From assembly GCF_003963535.1 (NCBI RefSeq), contig NZ_CP034539.1:4278001-4342000 (forward strand): a stretch of DNA of 64,000 nucleotides. The letters run 5' to 3'. This DNA comes from Streptomyces cyaneochromogenes (GTDB lineage: Bacteria; Actinomycetota; Actinomycetes; Streptomycetales; Streptomycetaceae). The position numbers were made by a program, and so were the translations under genes. The notes under the pieces were generated by a model that worked only from the letters and a program-made list of their open reading frames with translations, searched no databases and was not told the origin of the DNA. Of the stretch, positions 34,501-43,023 are shown piece after piece. Position 1 is the stretch's first letter, and the number at the start of each line of letters is the position of its first letter.

Positions 34501-34518
34501 GAGCACGCCGTAGTGCTC
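34501..34518 (+). terminator. Short hairpin after antiporter gene
   Basis: GAGCAC-GCCGTA-GTGCTC forms a perfect 6-bp stem followed by ATTTTC, 10 bp after the antiporter stop. Weak but correctly placed. Confidence 0.55.
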
Positions 34519-34739
34519 ATTTTCACAGGCGAGAGCGGCACTGATCCCTGTAGTATGCAGGCGTCACCCAGATCAAACCACCTCTGCCTGACGCAGAGCT
34601 GACGCGACCGTATGGCGGCCGGGACGTCCTTCCTCAACGGGGCGCCGGTATCTACCGCAGTCCAGCGCAAGAGGACAGCTCTCGGCGCCGCCCCCCACCC
34701 GAAGGGGCCGCGCTACCAGGTGGCAGAAAGGCACGGGCC

Positions 34740-36032
34740 GTGGCGTCCACGGTCACCACCGAGCCGTCGAAGGACTCGTCGGTCTCCTCCCGCCCGGGAT
34801 ACGGACAGCTGCTGCGCACCCGCGGCGCCTGGACGTTCCTGCTCCCCGGCTTCGCGGCACGCCAGCCGTTCGCGATGCTGACCATCTCCATCGTGCTGCT
34901 GGTGCAGCACACCACCGGTTCGTACGGTGCGGCGGGCGCCGCCGCGGCCGTCACCGGCGTCTCCATGGCACTGTTCGCGCCCTACAGCGGCCGCCTCGCC
35001 GACCGGTACGGGCAGCGCGCCGTCCTGATTCCCGGTGTCCTGGTGCACGTCCTGTCCGGCCTGACGCTGACGGCACTCGCCCTGGCCGACGCCCCCCTGT
35101 GGGCACTGTTCGCCGCGGCTGTGCCGACCGGTGCCTCGGTGCCGCAGATCGGGCCCATGGTGCGGGCCCGCTGGGGCGTGAAGCTGCAGGGCTCGCCCCT
35201 GATGACGACGGCCGCGGCCTTCGAGTCGGTCACGGACGAGCTGACCTTCGTCGTCGGCCCGCTGCTGGCCACCGCCCTGTGCACCGCCGTCGACCCGGCC
35301 GCCGGCCTGGTGACGGAGGCCGCGCTCACGCTGCTGGGCGGTCTGCTGTTCGCCGCGCAGAAGAGCACCCAGCCGTCGGTCACGGCCGTCGGGCACGCAC
35401 GCGTGGAGCACACCTCGGCGCTGCGCGTCCCCGGCGTGCGCGTGCTGATCGTGACCTTCCTCGGCATCGGTTCCGTCTTCGGCGGCATGCAGGTCTCGCT
35501 GGCCGCCTTCACCGAGTCCATCGGCGAGCCCGGTCTGAACGGCGTCCTGTACGGCACCTTCGCCGCGGGCAACATGATCTCCGGTATCGCCTGCGGCGCC
35601 ATCGCGTGGAAGGTGGCCCCGCAGCGACGCCTCGTCATCGGGTACGCCGCCCTCGCGCTGGCCGCGTCCGGCCTGTGGGCCGCGCACTCGGTGCTCGTCC
35701 TGGCCGGCCTCGGCCTGCTCGTCGGCATGTGCATCGCGCCCGCGCTGATCACCGGGTACACCCTGGTCGAGAGCCTGGTGCCGGCCGGTGCCCGCACGGA
35801 GGCCTTCACCTGGCTCACCGGTGCGGTGGCGCTCGGCCAGGCCGCCGCCGTCACGGTCGCCGGACAGCTGGAGGACCGCTTCTGGGGCGGCGCCGGGTTC
35901 CTGGTGCCGATGGGCGGGACGCTGCTCGCCCTGGCGACCCTGGTGGCGCTGCGCGCGCGGCTGTCGGCGCGGCCCCGCGGCCGTACCGTCGCACGTGGCG
36001 TCGGTCACCGCGTGCCGGTGGCAGTGGACTGA
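34740..36032 (+). CDS. MFS transporter
   Basis: The protein has 430 residues and 12 predicted membrane helices, including the A-motif SGRLADRYGQRAVL and a second-half GNMISGIACG. It is a secondary transporter of unknown substrate. The GTG at 34740 follows GAAAGG. The spacer upstream (34492-34739) carries only the antiporter terminator and no other gene. The next gene downstream, FmdB-like, is 67 bp away. Confidence 0.85.
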   Translation: MASTVTTEPSKDSSVSSRPGYGQLLRTRGAWTFLLPGFAARQPFAMLTISIVLLVQHTTGSYGAAGAAAAVTGVSMALFAPYSGRLADRYGQRAVLIPGVLVHVLSGLTLTALALADAPLWALFAAAVPTGASVPQIGPMVRARWGVKLQGSPLMTTAAAFESVTDELTFVVGPLLATALCTAVDPAAGLVTEAALTLLGGLLFAAQKSTQPSVTAVGHARVEHTSALRVPGVRVLIVTFLGIGSVFGGMQVSLAAFTESIGEPGLNGVLYGTFAAGNMISGIACGAIAWKVAPQRRLVIGYAALALAASGLWAAHSVLVLAGLGLLVGMCIAPALITGYTLVESLVPAGARTEAFTWLTGAVALGQAAAVTVAGQLEDRFWGGAGFLVPMGGTLLALATLVALRARLSARPRGRTVARGVGHRVPVAVD

Positions 36033-36099
36033 GCGGCTGGAATACGACACACTTGACCGTCGTTAGCACTCATCGAGTGAGAGTGCCAGGAGGAAGACA

Positions 36100-36429
36100 G
36101 TGCCCACCTATCAGTACCAGTGCACCGAGTGCGGCGAGGGTCTCGAAGCGGTGCAGAAGTTCACCGACGACGCCCTGACGGAGTGCCCCAGCTGCCAGGG
36201 CCGCCTCAAGAAGGTGTTCTCCGCGGTCGGCATCGTCTTCAAGGGCTCCGGCTTCTACCGCAACGACAGCCGCGGCTCCTCGTCGAGCAGCTCGCCGGCT
36301 TCGTCGAAGTCGTCGACGTCCTCTTCGTCGTCCGACTCGTCGTCTTCCTCTTCCTCCTCTTCGTCTTCGTCGTCCTCGGACTCGAAGTCGTCGAGCGCGG
36401 GCACCACCTCCAGCAGCTCCGCCGCGTAA
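36100..36429 (+). CDS. FmdB/Ruc-like zinc-ribbon protein with serine-rich tail
   Basis: The protein has 109 residues. The N-terminal 45 residues form a zinc ribbon with two CxxC pairs (QCTECGE and CPSCQG), and the rest is a low-complexity serine tail predicted to be disordered. In Mycobacterium the same design (Rv0991c, Ruc) is a redox-regulated holdase chaperone, and the gene lies close to the cyclo-ligase as here. A role in protecting unfolded proteins is therefore likely, though inferred. Starts at GTG 36100. Confidence 0.85.
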   Translation: MPTYQYQCTECGEGLEAVQKFTDDALTECPSCQGRLKKVFSAVGIVFKGSGFYRNDSRGSSSSSSPASSKSSTSSSSSDSSSSSSSSSSSSSSDSKSSSAGTTSSSSAA

Positions 36430-36444
36430 CACCCACTGCTCGCG

Positions 36445-36474
36445 GGACCCTGTCGTCATACGGCGACGGGGTCC
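36445..36474 (+). terminator. Hairpin terminator after FmdB-like gene
   Basis: GGACCCTGTCGTC and GGCGACGGGGTCC form a 13-bp stem with two G-U pairs and an ATAC loop, 15 bp after the stop. It precedes the next start by about 30 bp. Confidence 0.75.
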
Positions 36475-36506
36475 TCGGCGTTTCCGGGTGCGGTTAGGGT
36501 GCGGGC

Positions 36507-37349
36507 ATGGCGAACAAGGCGAACGTCGAAATCGGCGTGATCGGCGGCTCCGGCTTCTACGCGTTCCTCGACGACGTGACCGAGATCCAGGTGGACACCC
36601 CGTACGGGCCGCCCAGCGACTCCCTCTTCCTCGGCGAGATCGCCGGCCGGCGGGTCGCCTTCCTGCCCCGGCACGGGCGCGGCCACCATCTGCCGCCGCA
36701 CCGGATCAACTACCGGGCCAACCTCTGGGCACTGCGCTCGCTCGGCGCGCGCCAGGTCCTCGGCCCGTGCGCGGTGGGGGGCCTGCGCCCCGAGTACGGA
36801 CCCGGCACGCTGCTCGTGCCGGACCAGCTGGTCGACCGTACGAAGTCCCGGGTGGGGACGTACTTCGACGGGCTGCCGCTGCCCGACGGCACCGTCCCGA
36901 ACGTCGTGCACGTCTCGCTGGCCGACCCCTACTGCCCCGCCGGACGCGCGGCCGCGCTGAAGGCGGCGCGCGGGCGGGACTGGGAGCCGGTGGACGGCGG
37001 CACGCTGGTGGTCATAGAGGGCCCGCGCTTCTCGACCCGTGCCGAATCGTTGTGGCACCAGGCGCAGGGCTGGTCGGTGGTGGGCATGACCGGCCACCCC
37101 GAGGCGGCCCTCGCCCGTGAACTCGAACTCTGCTACACCTCGTTGGCGCTGGTCACCGACCTCGACGCGGGCGCCGAGACCGGCGAGGGCGTCTCGCACG
37201 ACGAGGTGCTGCGGGTGTTCGCGGCGAACGTGGACCGGCTGCGGGGTGTGCTGTTCGACGCGGTGGCGGGGCTGCCGGGGAACGAGGATCGGGACTGTCT
37301 GTGCGCCGGGGCGCTGGGTGGGATGGATCCCGGGTTCGCGTTGCCGTAG
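36507..37349 (+). CDS. S-methyl-5'-thioadenosine phosphorylase / purine phosphorylase family
   Basis: The protein has 280 residues and belongs to the PNP/MTAP family: GVIGGSGFYAF (phosphate-binding), LPRHGRGHHLPPHRINYRAN, VVIEGPRFSTRAESLWHQ and GMTGHPEAALARE. It splits methylthioadenosine or a related nucleoside with phosphate to base and sugar phosphate. The S-rich context does not decide MTA versus inosine preference. ATG start at 36507, after a terminator. A CpaB-like gene follows 117 bp later on the same strand. Confidence 0.9.
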   Translation: MANKANVEIGVIGGSGFYAFLDDVTEIQVDTPYGPPSDSLFLGEIAGRRVAFLPRHGRGHHLPPHRINYRANLWALRSLGARQVLGPCAVGGLRPEYGPGTLLVPDQLVDRTKSRVGTYFDGLPLPDGTVPNVVHVSLADPYCPAGRAAALKAARGRDWEPVDGGTLVVIEGPRFSTRAESLWHQAQGWSVVGMTGHPEAALARELELCYTSLALVTDLDAGAETGEGVSHDEVLRVFAANVDRLRGVLFDAVAGLPGNEDRDCLCAGALGGMDPGFALP

Positions 37350-37466
37350 CGCCCGAGTCGGTTCCGGGCCCCGCCAAGGGGCGGAATTCCTCGTTCGGGT
37401 GGGGGAGTTTTCCACAACCGGCCGGTAGTCCACGGGCGTCGGCGGACGACTGCGCATTGCCTCATC

Positions 37467-38126
37467 GTGGCGTCGAAAGCCGTTCCGTCGTCGCAGGTGG
37501 TGGTCCTCATGTCCGTTGCTCCGTCGTCCCCGTTTCCGTCCGCTCCGTCGTCCCCCTTTTCGTCCGCTCCGTCGTCCCCTTCTTCTTCGTCTAGTTCTTC
37601 TTCGTCTACTTCGCCGACCGTTCCGCTTCCGCCGGGCTCGGATGCCCCGGCCACGTGCGAGGTGCCGCACTTCGAGCCGGTCCGGGTGCGCGGCGGGCGG
37701 TATCCACTACGCCGACTCGTACGGCACCGGAGGCGGGCCGTGGCGGCCGGGCTCGCCGTGACGGCGGCGGCACTCGTGGCGGCGGGCCCGCGGGAGGCCG
37801 ACAGGGCGCGTGGGCATCCGGTGGCGGAGCCGGTACGCCAGCACCGGGCCGTCGAGCGGGTGTCCGCGCCGGTGCGGATCGCCGACGGGGCGACCGTGCG
37901 GCTGCTGCGGCCCGGTGACCGGGTCGACGTGATCGCCGCGCAGGAGACGGCGACGGGCGGTGACGCCCAGGTGGTCGCGCGCGGGGCACGGGTGACGAAG
38001 GTGCCGGAGCCGCTGGACGCCGCGGCCGACAGCGGGGCGCTGGTGGTGCTGTCGGTGCCGCGTTCCACCGCGGCGCGCCTCGCGGGTGCGAGTGCCACGG
38101 CACGGTTGGCGGTGACGCTGTGCTGA
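37467..38126 (+). CDS. SAF-domain / CpaB-RcpC-like protein
   Basis: This 219-residue protein has a variable serine-proline-rich N-terminus, a membrane helix at about residues 92-108 (RRAVAAGLAVTAAALVAAG), and a C-terminal SAF-like domain (VRIADGATVRLLRPGDRVDVIAAQ). CpaB/RcpC proteins act with tad/flp pilus assembly in other bacteria, but no pilus genes are nearby. GTG at 37467 is assumed, but ATG at 37509 with GGTGGTGG upstream is equally possible. The first ~50 residues contain a tandem repeat. Confidence 0.75.
   Translation: MASKAVPSSQVVVLMSVAPSSPFPSAPSSPFSSAPSSPSSSSSSSSSTSPTVPLPPGSDAPATCEVPHFEPVRVRGGRYPLRRLVRHRRRAVAAGLAVTAAALVAAGPREADRARGHPVAEPVRQHRAVERVSAPVRIADGATVRLLRPGDRVDVIAAQETATGGDAQVVARGARVTKVPEPLDAAADSGALVVLSVPRSTAARLAGASATARLAVTLC
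37515..37586 (+). repeat. Three 24-bp repeats encoding SAPSSPF-type octapeptides
   Basis: Units at 37515-37538, 37539-37562 and 37563-37586 code for VAPSSPFP, SAPSSPFS and SAPSSPSS. They are in frame, so they lengthen the protein's N-terminus by whole units and probably vary between strains. Confidence 0.8.
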
Positions 38127-38255
38127 GCGGGATCAAGCATCACCTCCGGTCAAGCCCCTCGTTCCGGTGGCTCAATTGGACAGGATGGCCCAACCCTGCC
38201 GTAGGTTGCGGAGCTGTTCGTTCCACAACCTGTGCATGCGAGGAGAGGCTCCGCG

Positions 38256-38717
38256 GTGAGCGAGAAGAAGGAACCGAGCGTCTGGGAGGGCTTCAAGACC
38301 TTCCTGCTGCGCGGGAACGTCGTCGATCTGGCGGTGGCGGTCGTCATCGGTGCCGCCTTCACCAACATCGTCAACTCGGTGGTGAAGGGGATCATCAATC
38401 CGCTGGTCGGGGCGATCGGCACCAAGAACCTCGATCACTACAGCTCGTGCCTGAGCTCGAGCTGCGAGGGCGAGCAGGGCATCCAGATCCTGTGGGGCTC
38501 GGTCCTCGGCGCGGCTCTCAGCTTCGTGATCACCGCGGCCGTCGTCTACTTCCTCATGGTCCTGCCCATGGCGAAGTACCTGGCCCGGGTGGAGGCCCGC
38601 CGCAAGGCCAAGGAGGGCGCGCAGGAGGTCATCGAGGTGACCGAGCTGGAGGTGCTCAAGGAGATCCGCGACGCGCTGGTCGCACAGCGCGGCTCGGGGT
38701 CGGGGCACGACCGGTAG
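38256..38717 (+). CDS. mscL: Large-conductance mechanosensitive channel
   Basis: The protein has 153 residues: an N-terminal helix ending in WEGFKTFLLRGNVVDLAV, TM1 (VVIGAAFTNIVNSVVKGIIN), a periplasmic loop with two cysteines, TM2 (ALSFVITAAVVYFLMVLPM) and a cytoplasmic helix (EVLKEIRDALVAQ). It releases osmolytes under hypo-osmotic shock. GTG at 38256 follows AGGAGAGG by 7 bases. Mycobacterial mscL lies close to the galU cluster as well. Confidence 0.96.
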   Translation: MSEKKEPSVWEGFKTFLLRGNVVDLAVAVVIGAAFTNIVNSVVKGIINPLVGAIGTKNLDHYSSCLSSSCEGEQGIQILWGSVLGAALSFVITAAVVYFLMVLPMAKYLARVEARRKAKEGAQEVIEVTELEVLKEIRDALVAQRGSGSGHDR

Positions 38718-38769
38718 AAGCGGCTCCGACGGGAGCGGCTCAGACGGAAGCTGCTCCGCGGGAAGCGGC

Positions 38770-38952
38770 TCAGATGTGGTGGGGCGGCTTCTCGTCGAGG
38801 AACCGCTTCAGGTCGGCGGCACTGTCGCCGTCGGCGCGTGGCCGCTCGCCCCATCCGCGGTCCGTGTCGTCCGAGGACTGCTGGTCCAGCGGATCGTCGA
38901 AGATCAGCGCGGGCTTCGGGGCGCGCGGCTCGGGGGTGGGGGCGGTACTCAT
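38770..38952 (-). CDS. Conserved small acidic protein
   Basis: This 60-residue protein is predicted to be disordered at its start (MSTAPTPEPRAPKPALIFDD) and ends in DLKRFLDEKPPHHI. I recognise this as a conserved streptomycete hypothetical of the same length. It lies alone on the minus strand between mscL and ltrA, with the short repetitive sequence GAAGCGGCTC occurring in the spacer before it. No function is known. Confidence 0.7.
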   Translation of the reverse strand: MSTAPTPEPRAPKPALIFDDPLDQQSSDDTDRGWGERPRADGDSAADLKRFLDEKPPHHI

Positions 38953-39036
38953 ACGTTCAGGGTACGGCCCGCGGCCTTGCGCGCTTGTGAATCACTGGGC
39001 AAGAAATTCCACGCCCCATCTGCTGTGCTTGATCTC

Positions 39037-40275
39037 ATGACGTCCAGTTCGACTCCCGCGCCGGAGTCTCCCCGCGCGTCCGAAAGCCACCGCCCGCTGC
39101 GCAGACTCACGGCCCGTGGCCGTGGTGAGGCGCACCGGACCGCCACCCCGCTGGAGCTCTTCTTCGATCTGTGTTTCGTCGTCGCCATCGCCCAGGCCGG
39201 GATCCAGCTGGTGCACTCCGTCGCCGAGGGGCACGCGAGCGAGGGCATTCTCAGCTACGCGATGGTCTTCTTCGCCATCTGGTGGGCCTGGATGAACTTC
39301 ACCTGGTTCGCCTCCGCGTACGACAACGACGACGTCCTCTACCGGGTCGTCACCCTGCTGCAGATCGCCGGTGTGCTGGTGCTGGCGGCCGGGGTCTCCC
39401 GGGCGTTCGAGGACCACGAGTACCAGGCGGTGGTGCTGGGCTATGTGATCATGCGGCTCGCCCTGGTGGCGCAGTGGCTGCGCGTGGCCAGGTGCAGTGA
39501 CGGCGCGGAACGGACGATGGCCCTGCGGTACGCCGGCGGGGTGCTGCTGTGCCAGATCGGCTGGGTGGGCCTGGTGGTCCTGCCCGAGGAGGCCAGGGTC
39601 TGGGTGTTTCTGGTGATGGCGATCCTCGAACTGTGTGTGCCGCCGTACGCGGAGAAGGACCACCCCACGTCCTGGCATCCGCGCCACATCGCCGAGCGGT
39701 ACGGGCTGTTCACGATCATCGTGCTCGGCGAGACCATCGCCGCCGCCACGGTGGCGGTGAAGGCCGGCATCGACGAGAGCGACGAGCTGGGCGACCTGTT
39801 GCCGATCGCCACGGGCGGACTGCTGATCATCTTCGCCGCGTGGTGGATCTACTTCGTGGTGCCGATCCACGGTCACCTGCGCTCCAACAAGCAGGCGTTC
39901 CTGTGGGGGTACGGCCACTACGTCGTCTTCGCCTCGGCGGCCGCGATCGGCGCCGGACTGGAGGTGGCGGTCGAGCAGGCCGTCGGCAAGGCGCACATCT
40001 CGACGCTGGCCGCGTCGGCGGCGGTGACCCTGCCGACGGCGCTCTACCTGCTCAGCGTCTGGGCGCTGCACTCGCGCCACTTCAAGTTCGGCATCACCCA
40101 GCAACTGGTGCTGCCGACGGCGGCACTGCTGGTGATCTGCTGCACGTTCCTGGGCGAGTGGGCGGTGCTCGCGGCCGGCCTCGTCTCGGCGCTGGCGGTG
40201 GTGACCGGGACCACGCTGACAGCACGTATGGCGAGCCGGGAGAAGGGAAGGCGGGTGAACGTGCCGGTGACCTGA
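39037..40275 (+). CDS. Low temperature requirement protein A (LtrA) family
   Basis: The protein has 412 residues with about ten predicted membrane helices. Early motifs TATPLELFFDLCFVVAIAQ and DHPTSWHPRHIAERYGLFTIIVLGE are characteristic for the LtrA family. The function of this family is not established; it was named from a Listeria mutant that failed to grow at low temperature. The ATG at 39037 was chosen because the conserved region begins soon after; it lacks a convincing ribosome-binding site. Confidence 0.9.
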   Translation: MTSSSTPAPESPRASESHRPLRRLTARGRGEAHRTATPLELFFDLCFVVAIAQAGIQLVHSVAEGHASEGILSYAMVFFAIWWAWMNFTWFASAYDNDDVLYRVVTLLQIAGVLVLAAGVSRAFEDHEYQAVVLGYVIMRLALVAQWLRVARCSDGAERTMALRYAGGVLLCQIGWVGLVVLPEEARVWVFLVMAILELCVPPYAEKDHPTSWHPRHIAERYGLFTIIVLGETIAAATVAVKAGIDESDELGDLLPIATGGLLIIFAAWWIYFVVPIHGHLRSNKQAFLWGYGHYVVFASAAAIGAGLEVAVEQAVGKAHISTLAASAAVTLPTALYLLSVWALHSRHFKFGITQQLVLPTAALLVICCTFLGEWAVLAAGLVSALAVVTGTTLTARMASREKGRRVNVPVT

Positions 40276-40357
40276 CGCTCCGGGTTCGCGGTACTCGGGC
40301 GGCTGAACGTCCTGCGAGGTCCTGGGTCCGCGCCGGTCGCTGGACGAGACTTGGGGC

Positions 40358-41476
40358 ATGACAGTTGACGCTCTGACAGATGTCCCGGGGCTGCGGGTAG
40401 GGCACGCGACACGCACCGGCGACGGTTGGCTCACCGGTACGACGGTCGTGCTCGCCCCGGAGGGCGGGGCCGTCGCCGCCGTGGACGTACGCGGCGGAGG
40501 GCCGGGCACCAAGGAGACCGACGCGCTCGATCCGCGCAACCTCGTGCAGAAGGTCGAGGCGATCGTGCTGACCGGCGGCAGCGCGTACGGGCTCGACGCG
40601 GCGTCCGGGGTGATGGCCTGGCTGGAGGAGCAGGGGCGCGGGGTGCGGGTGGGCGCGGATCCGGCGCATGTCGTGCCGGTGGTGCCGGCCGCCTGTGTCT
40701 TCGACCTCGGGCGGGGCGGCGACTTCCGCGCGAGGCCGGACGCGGCCACCGGGCGGGCGGCGGTCGAGGCGGCCGCGGCGAGCGAACCGGGCGCCCCCGT
40801 GCGGGAGGGGTGCGTGGGCGCGGGTACGGGAGCCGCGGTCGGCCCGGTCAAGGGCGGGATCGGCACCGCGAGCACCATCCTGGACTCGGGGATCACGGTG
40901 GCCGCCCTGGTGGTGGCCAACGCGGTGGGCTCGGCGCTGGATCCGGAAACGGGCGTGCTGTACGGGGAGTTGTTCCAAGGGCGCGTGGACTATCCGCAGG
41001 CACGTGTCCACGAGGCCGCGGGCCGGCGTCTCGCCGAGACCACGGCCAAGAACGCACCTCCCCCGCTGAACACCACGCTCGCGGTCGTCGCCACCGACGC
41101 CCGACTGTCCAAGGCACAGGCCCAGAAGCTGGCCGGCACAGCCCACGACGGCATCGCGCGGGCCGTGCGCCCGGTGCACCTGCTCCACGACGGCGACACG
41201 GTCTTCGCCCTGTCCACCGGGGAACACCCCCTCGACCCCGACCACCCCCTCGCACTGAATCCCCTCCTCGCGGCGGGCGCGGACACATTGACCCGCGCGA
41301 TCGTGCGCGCCGTACGCGCGGCCGAGTCGGTGGACGGGCCCGGAGGAGCGTGGCCGTCGTACCGGGAGTTGTACGGGGACGGGAAGACGGGCGGGGACGG
41401 GAAGACGGGCGGGGACGGGAAGGCGGGCGGGGACGGGGAGTTGGGCGGCGGCAGGAGGCCGGCCGGGGAGCGCTGA
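40358..41476 (+). CDS. P1/S58 family peptidase (DmpA-like)
   Basis: This 372-residue protein is a member of the DmpA/aminopeptidase P1 family: N-terminal DVPGLRVGHATR, the LTGGSAYGLDAASGVM block, GAGTGAAVGPVKGGIGTAS and the nucleophile region NTTLAVVATDA. Such enzymes autocleave and act as N-terminal nucleophile aminopeptidases. The C-terminus has four G-D-G-K-T-G-like repeats followed by GGGRRPAGER, unusual for the family. It stands alone. Confidence 0.9.
   Translation: MTVDALTDVPGLRVGHATRTGDGWLTGTTVVLAPEGGAVAAVDVRGGGPGTKETDALDPRNLVQKVEAIVLTGGSAYGLDAASGVMAWLEEQGRGVRVGADPAHVVPVVPAACVFDLGRGGDFRARPDAATGRAAVEAAAASEPGAPVREGCVGAGTGAAVGPVKGGIGTASTILDSGITVAALVVANAVGSALDPETGVLYGELFQGRVDYPQARVHEAAGRRLAETTAKNAPPPLNTTLAVVATDARLSKAQAQKLAGTAHDGIARAVRPVHLLHDGDTVFALSTGEHPLDPDHPLALNPLLAAGADTLTRAIVRAVRAAESVDGPGGAWPSYRELYGDGKTGGDGKTGGDGKAGGDGELGGGRRPAGER
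41375..41446 (+). repeat. Four 18-bp repeats in C-terminus of P1 peptidase
   Basis: Units of GGGGACGGGAAGACGGGC occur at 41375, 41393, 41411 and 41429, the last two with changes. They encode GDGKTG, GDGKTG, GDGKAG and GDGELG in frame. Confidence 0.85.
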
Positions 41477-41639
41477 CCGCGAGGCCGACAGGGTCGGTGC
41501 CTGCCCGGTGCGGGGATTGTCGCGGTTCTGTCACGTGATGGCGTTCACCGCGTACAGCGGGAACCCGGCTCGGTGGCGGTGGCCTCTTCCACCGTGGAAC
41601 GGAACGGAATCCGCAGATCGCATGAAGATGGAGCAGCTC

Positions 41640-42845
41640 GTGACAACGCCGGACATAGCAGCGCGGCGCGCACTGGGGGCCTGTGCCGCCCTGGTGATCG
41701 GCGCTTTGACCCTCACCGCCTGCGGTGGGAACGCCGACAACGAGGACGGGAAGGGCGGCCAGGACTCGTCCGCCGCGAAGATCGTGATCTCGGCGAAGGA
41801 CGGCTCGACGGGCGCGTCGATCAACACGACCGGTGTGAAGGTCAGCGGCGGGCAGCTGACCGAGGTGAAGATGACGCTGGCGGGGAGCGGGCAGGCCGTG
41901 CCGGGCTCCCTGACCGGTGACGGCGGCAGCTGGAAGCCCAAGGAGCAGCTGGAGCGGGGCACGAAGTACCGGATATCAGCCAGCGCGAAGGGCGCGGACG
42001 GGCGCACCGTCGCCGCCGACTCGACCTTCACCACGGTCAGCTCGGCCAACAGCTTCATAGGGACGTACACGCCCGACGACGGCACGACGGTCGGCGCCGG
42101 TATGCCGGTGTCGTTCAACTTCGACAAGGCGATCAGCGACAAGAAGGCCGTGCAGTCGCACATCACGGTCACCTCCAGCAGCGGGCAGAAGGTGGTCGGG
42201 CACTGGTTCGGCCAGCAGCGACTCGACTTCCGGCCCGAGGAGTACTGGAAGGCCGGCTCCAAGGTCACGATGGAGATCGACCTGGACGGCGTCGAGGGCG
42301 CGAACGGCGTCTACGGCGTGCAGCGGAAGACCGTCAGCTTCACCGTCGGGCGCTCGCAGGTCTCGACGGTCGACGTCAACACGCAGACGATGACGGTCGT
42401 GCGGGACGGCAGGACGATCAAGTCGGTGCCGATCTCGGCGGGCAGCTCGGAGTTCTCCACCTACAACGGGCAGATGGTGATCTCGGAGAAGTTCAAGCAG
42501 GTCCGCATGGACAGCCGTACGGTCGATCTCGCGAACGCCTACGACATCAAGGACGTGCCGAACGCGATGCGGCTGACGACGTCGGGGACCTTCATCCACG
42601 GCAACTACTGGTACAACAAGGGCAACCCGCCCTTCGGCAGCCAGGGCACCAGCCACGGCTGCGTCGGCCTGCAGGACGCGCGGGGCGGGCAGGCGGACAC
42701 CTCCGCCAAGTGGTTCTACGACAACTCGCTGGTCGGCGACGTGGTGATCGTCAAGAACTCCCCCGACAAGACCGTGACGCCGGACAACGGGCTCAACGGC
42801 TGGAACATGGGATGGAACGAGTGGGTCGCGGGCAGCGCCGTGTGA
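41640..42845 (+). CDS. L,D-transpeptidase lipoprotein (YkuD)
   Basis: The protein has 401 residues. The signal ends in a lipobox (LTLTACGGN, lipid on the Cys), followed by Ig-like repeats (about residues 50-260) and a YkuD catalytic domain with the HGNYW and SHGCVGL motifs; the catalytic Cys is residue 341. It forms 3-3 crosslinks in peptidoglycan on the outer face of the membrane. GTG at 41640 has GGAG 6 bases upstream; the upstream ATG at 41622 is disfavoured. Confidence 0.92.
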   Translation: MTTPDIAARRALGACAALVIGALTLTACGGNADNEDGKGGQDSSAAKIVISAKDGSTGASINTTGVKVSGGQLTEVKMTLAGSGQAVPGSLTGDGGSWKPKEQLERGTKYRISASAKGADGRTVAADSTFTTVSSANSFIGTYTPDDGTTVGAGMPVSFNFDKAISDKKAVQSHITVTSSSGQKVVGHWFGQQRLDFRPEEYWKAGSKVTMEIDLDGVEGANGVYGVQRKTVSFTVGRSQVSTVDVNTQTMTVVRDGRTIKSVPISAGSSEFSTYNGQMVISEKFKQVRMDSRTVDLANAYDIKDVPNAMRLTTSGTFIHGNYWYNKGNPPFGSQGTSHGCVGLQDARGGQADTSAKWFYDNSLVGDVVIVKNSPDKTVTPDNGLNGWNMGWNEWVAGSAV

Positions 42846-42888
42846 TCCAGTGAAGTACGACTCGAGCAGGGATTATTGACGGTTCGTC

Positions 42889-42917
42889 GGGCCGCGCGGG
42901 AACTTCTCGCGCGGTCC
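42889..42917 (+). terminator. Hairpin terminator after L,D-transpeptidase gene
   Basis: GGGCCGCGCG pairs with CGCGCGGTCC (10 bp with one G-U), loop GGAACTTCT, with TTTT shortly after. Confidence 0.7.
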
Positions 42918-43023
42918 GTGCGTTTTACCGGACGTACGTTTTCTCGGTTCCCGGACATGATGTCCGACCGAGGGGCTACGGTATGCACCCACAAGGTGAC
43001 ATGCAGCAACGCCGGGAGAAACC

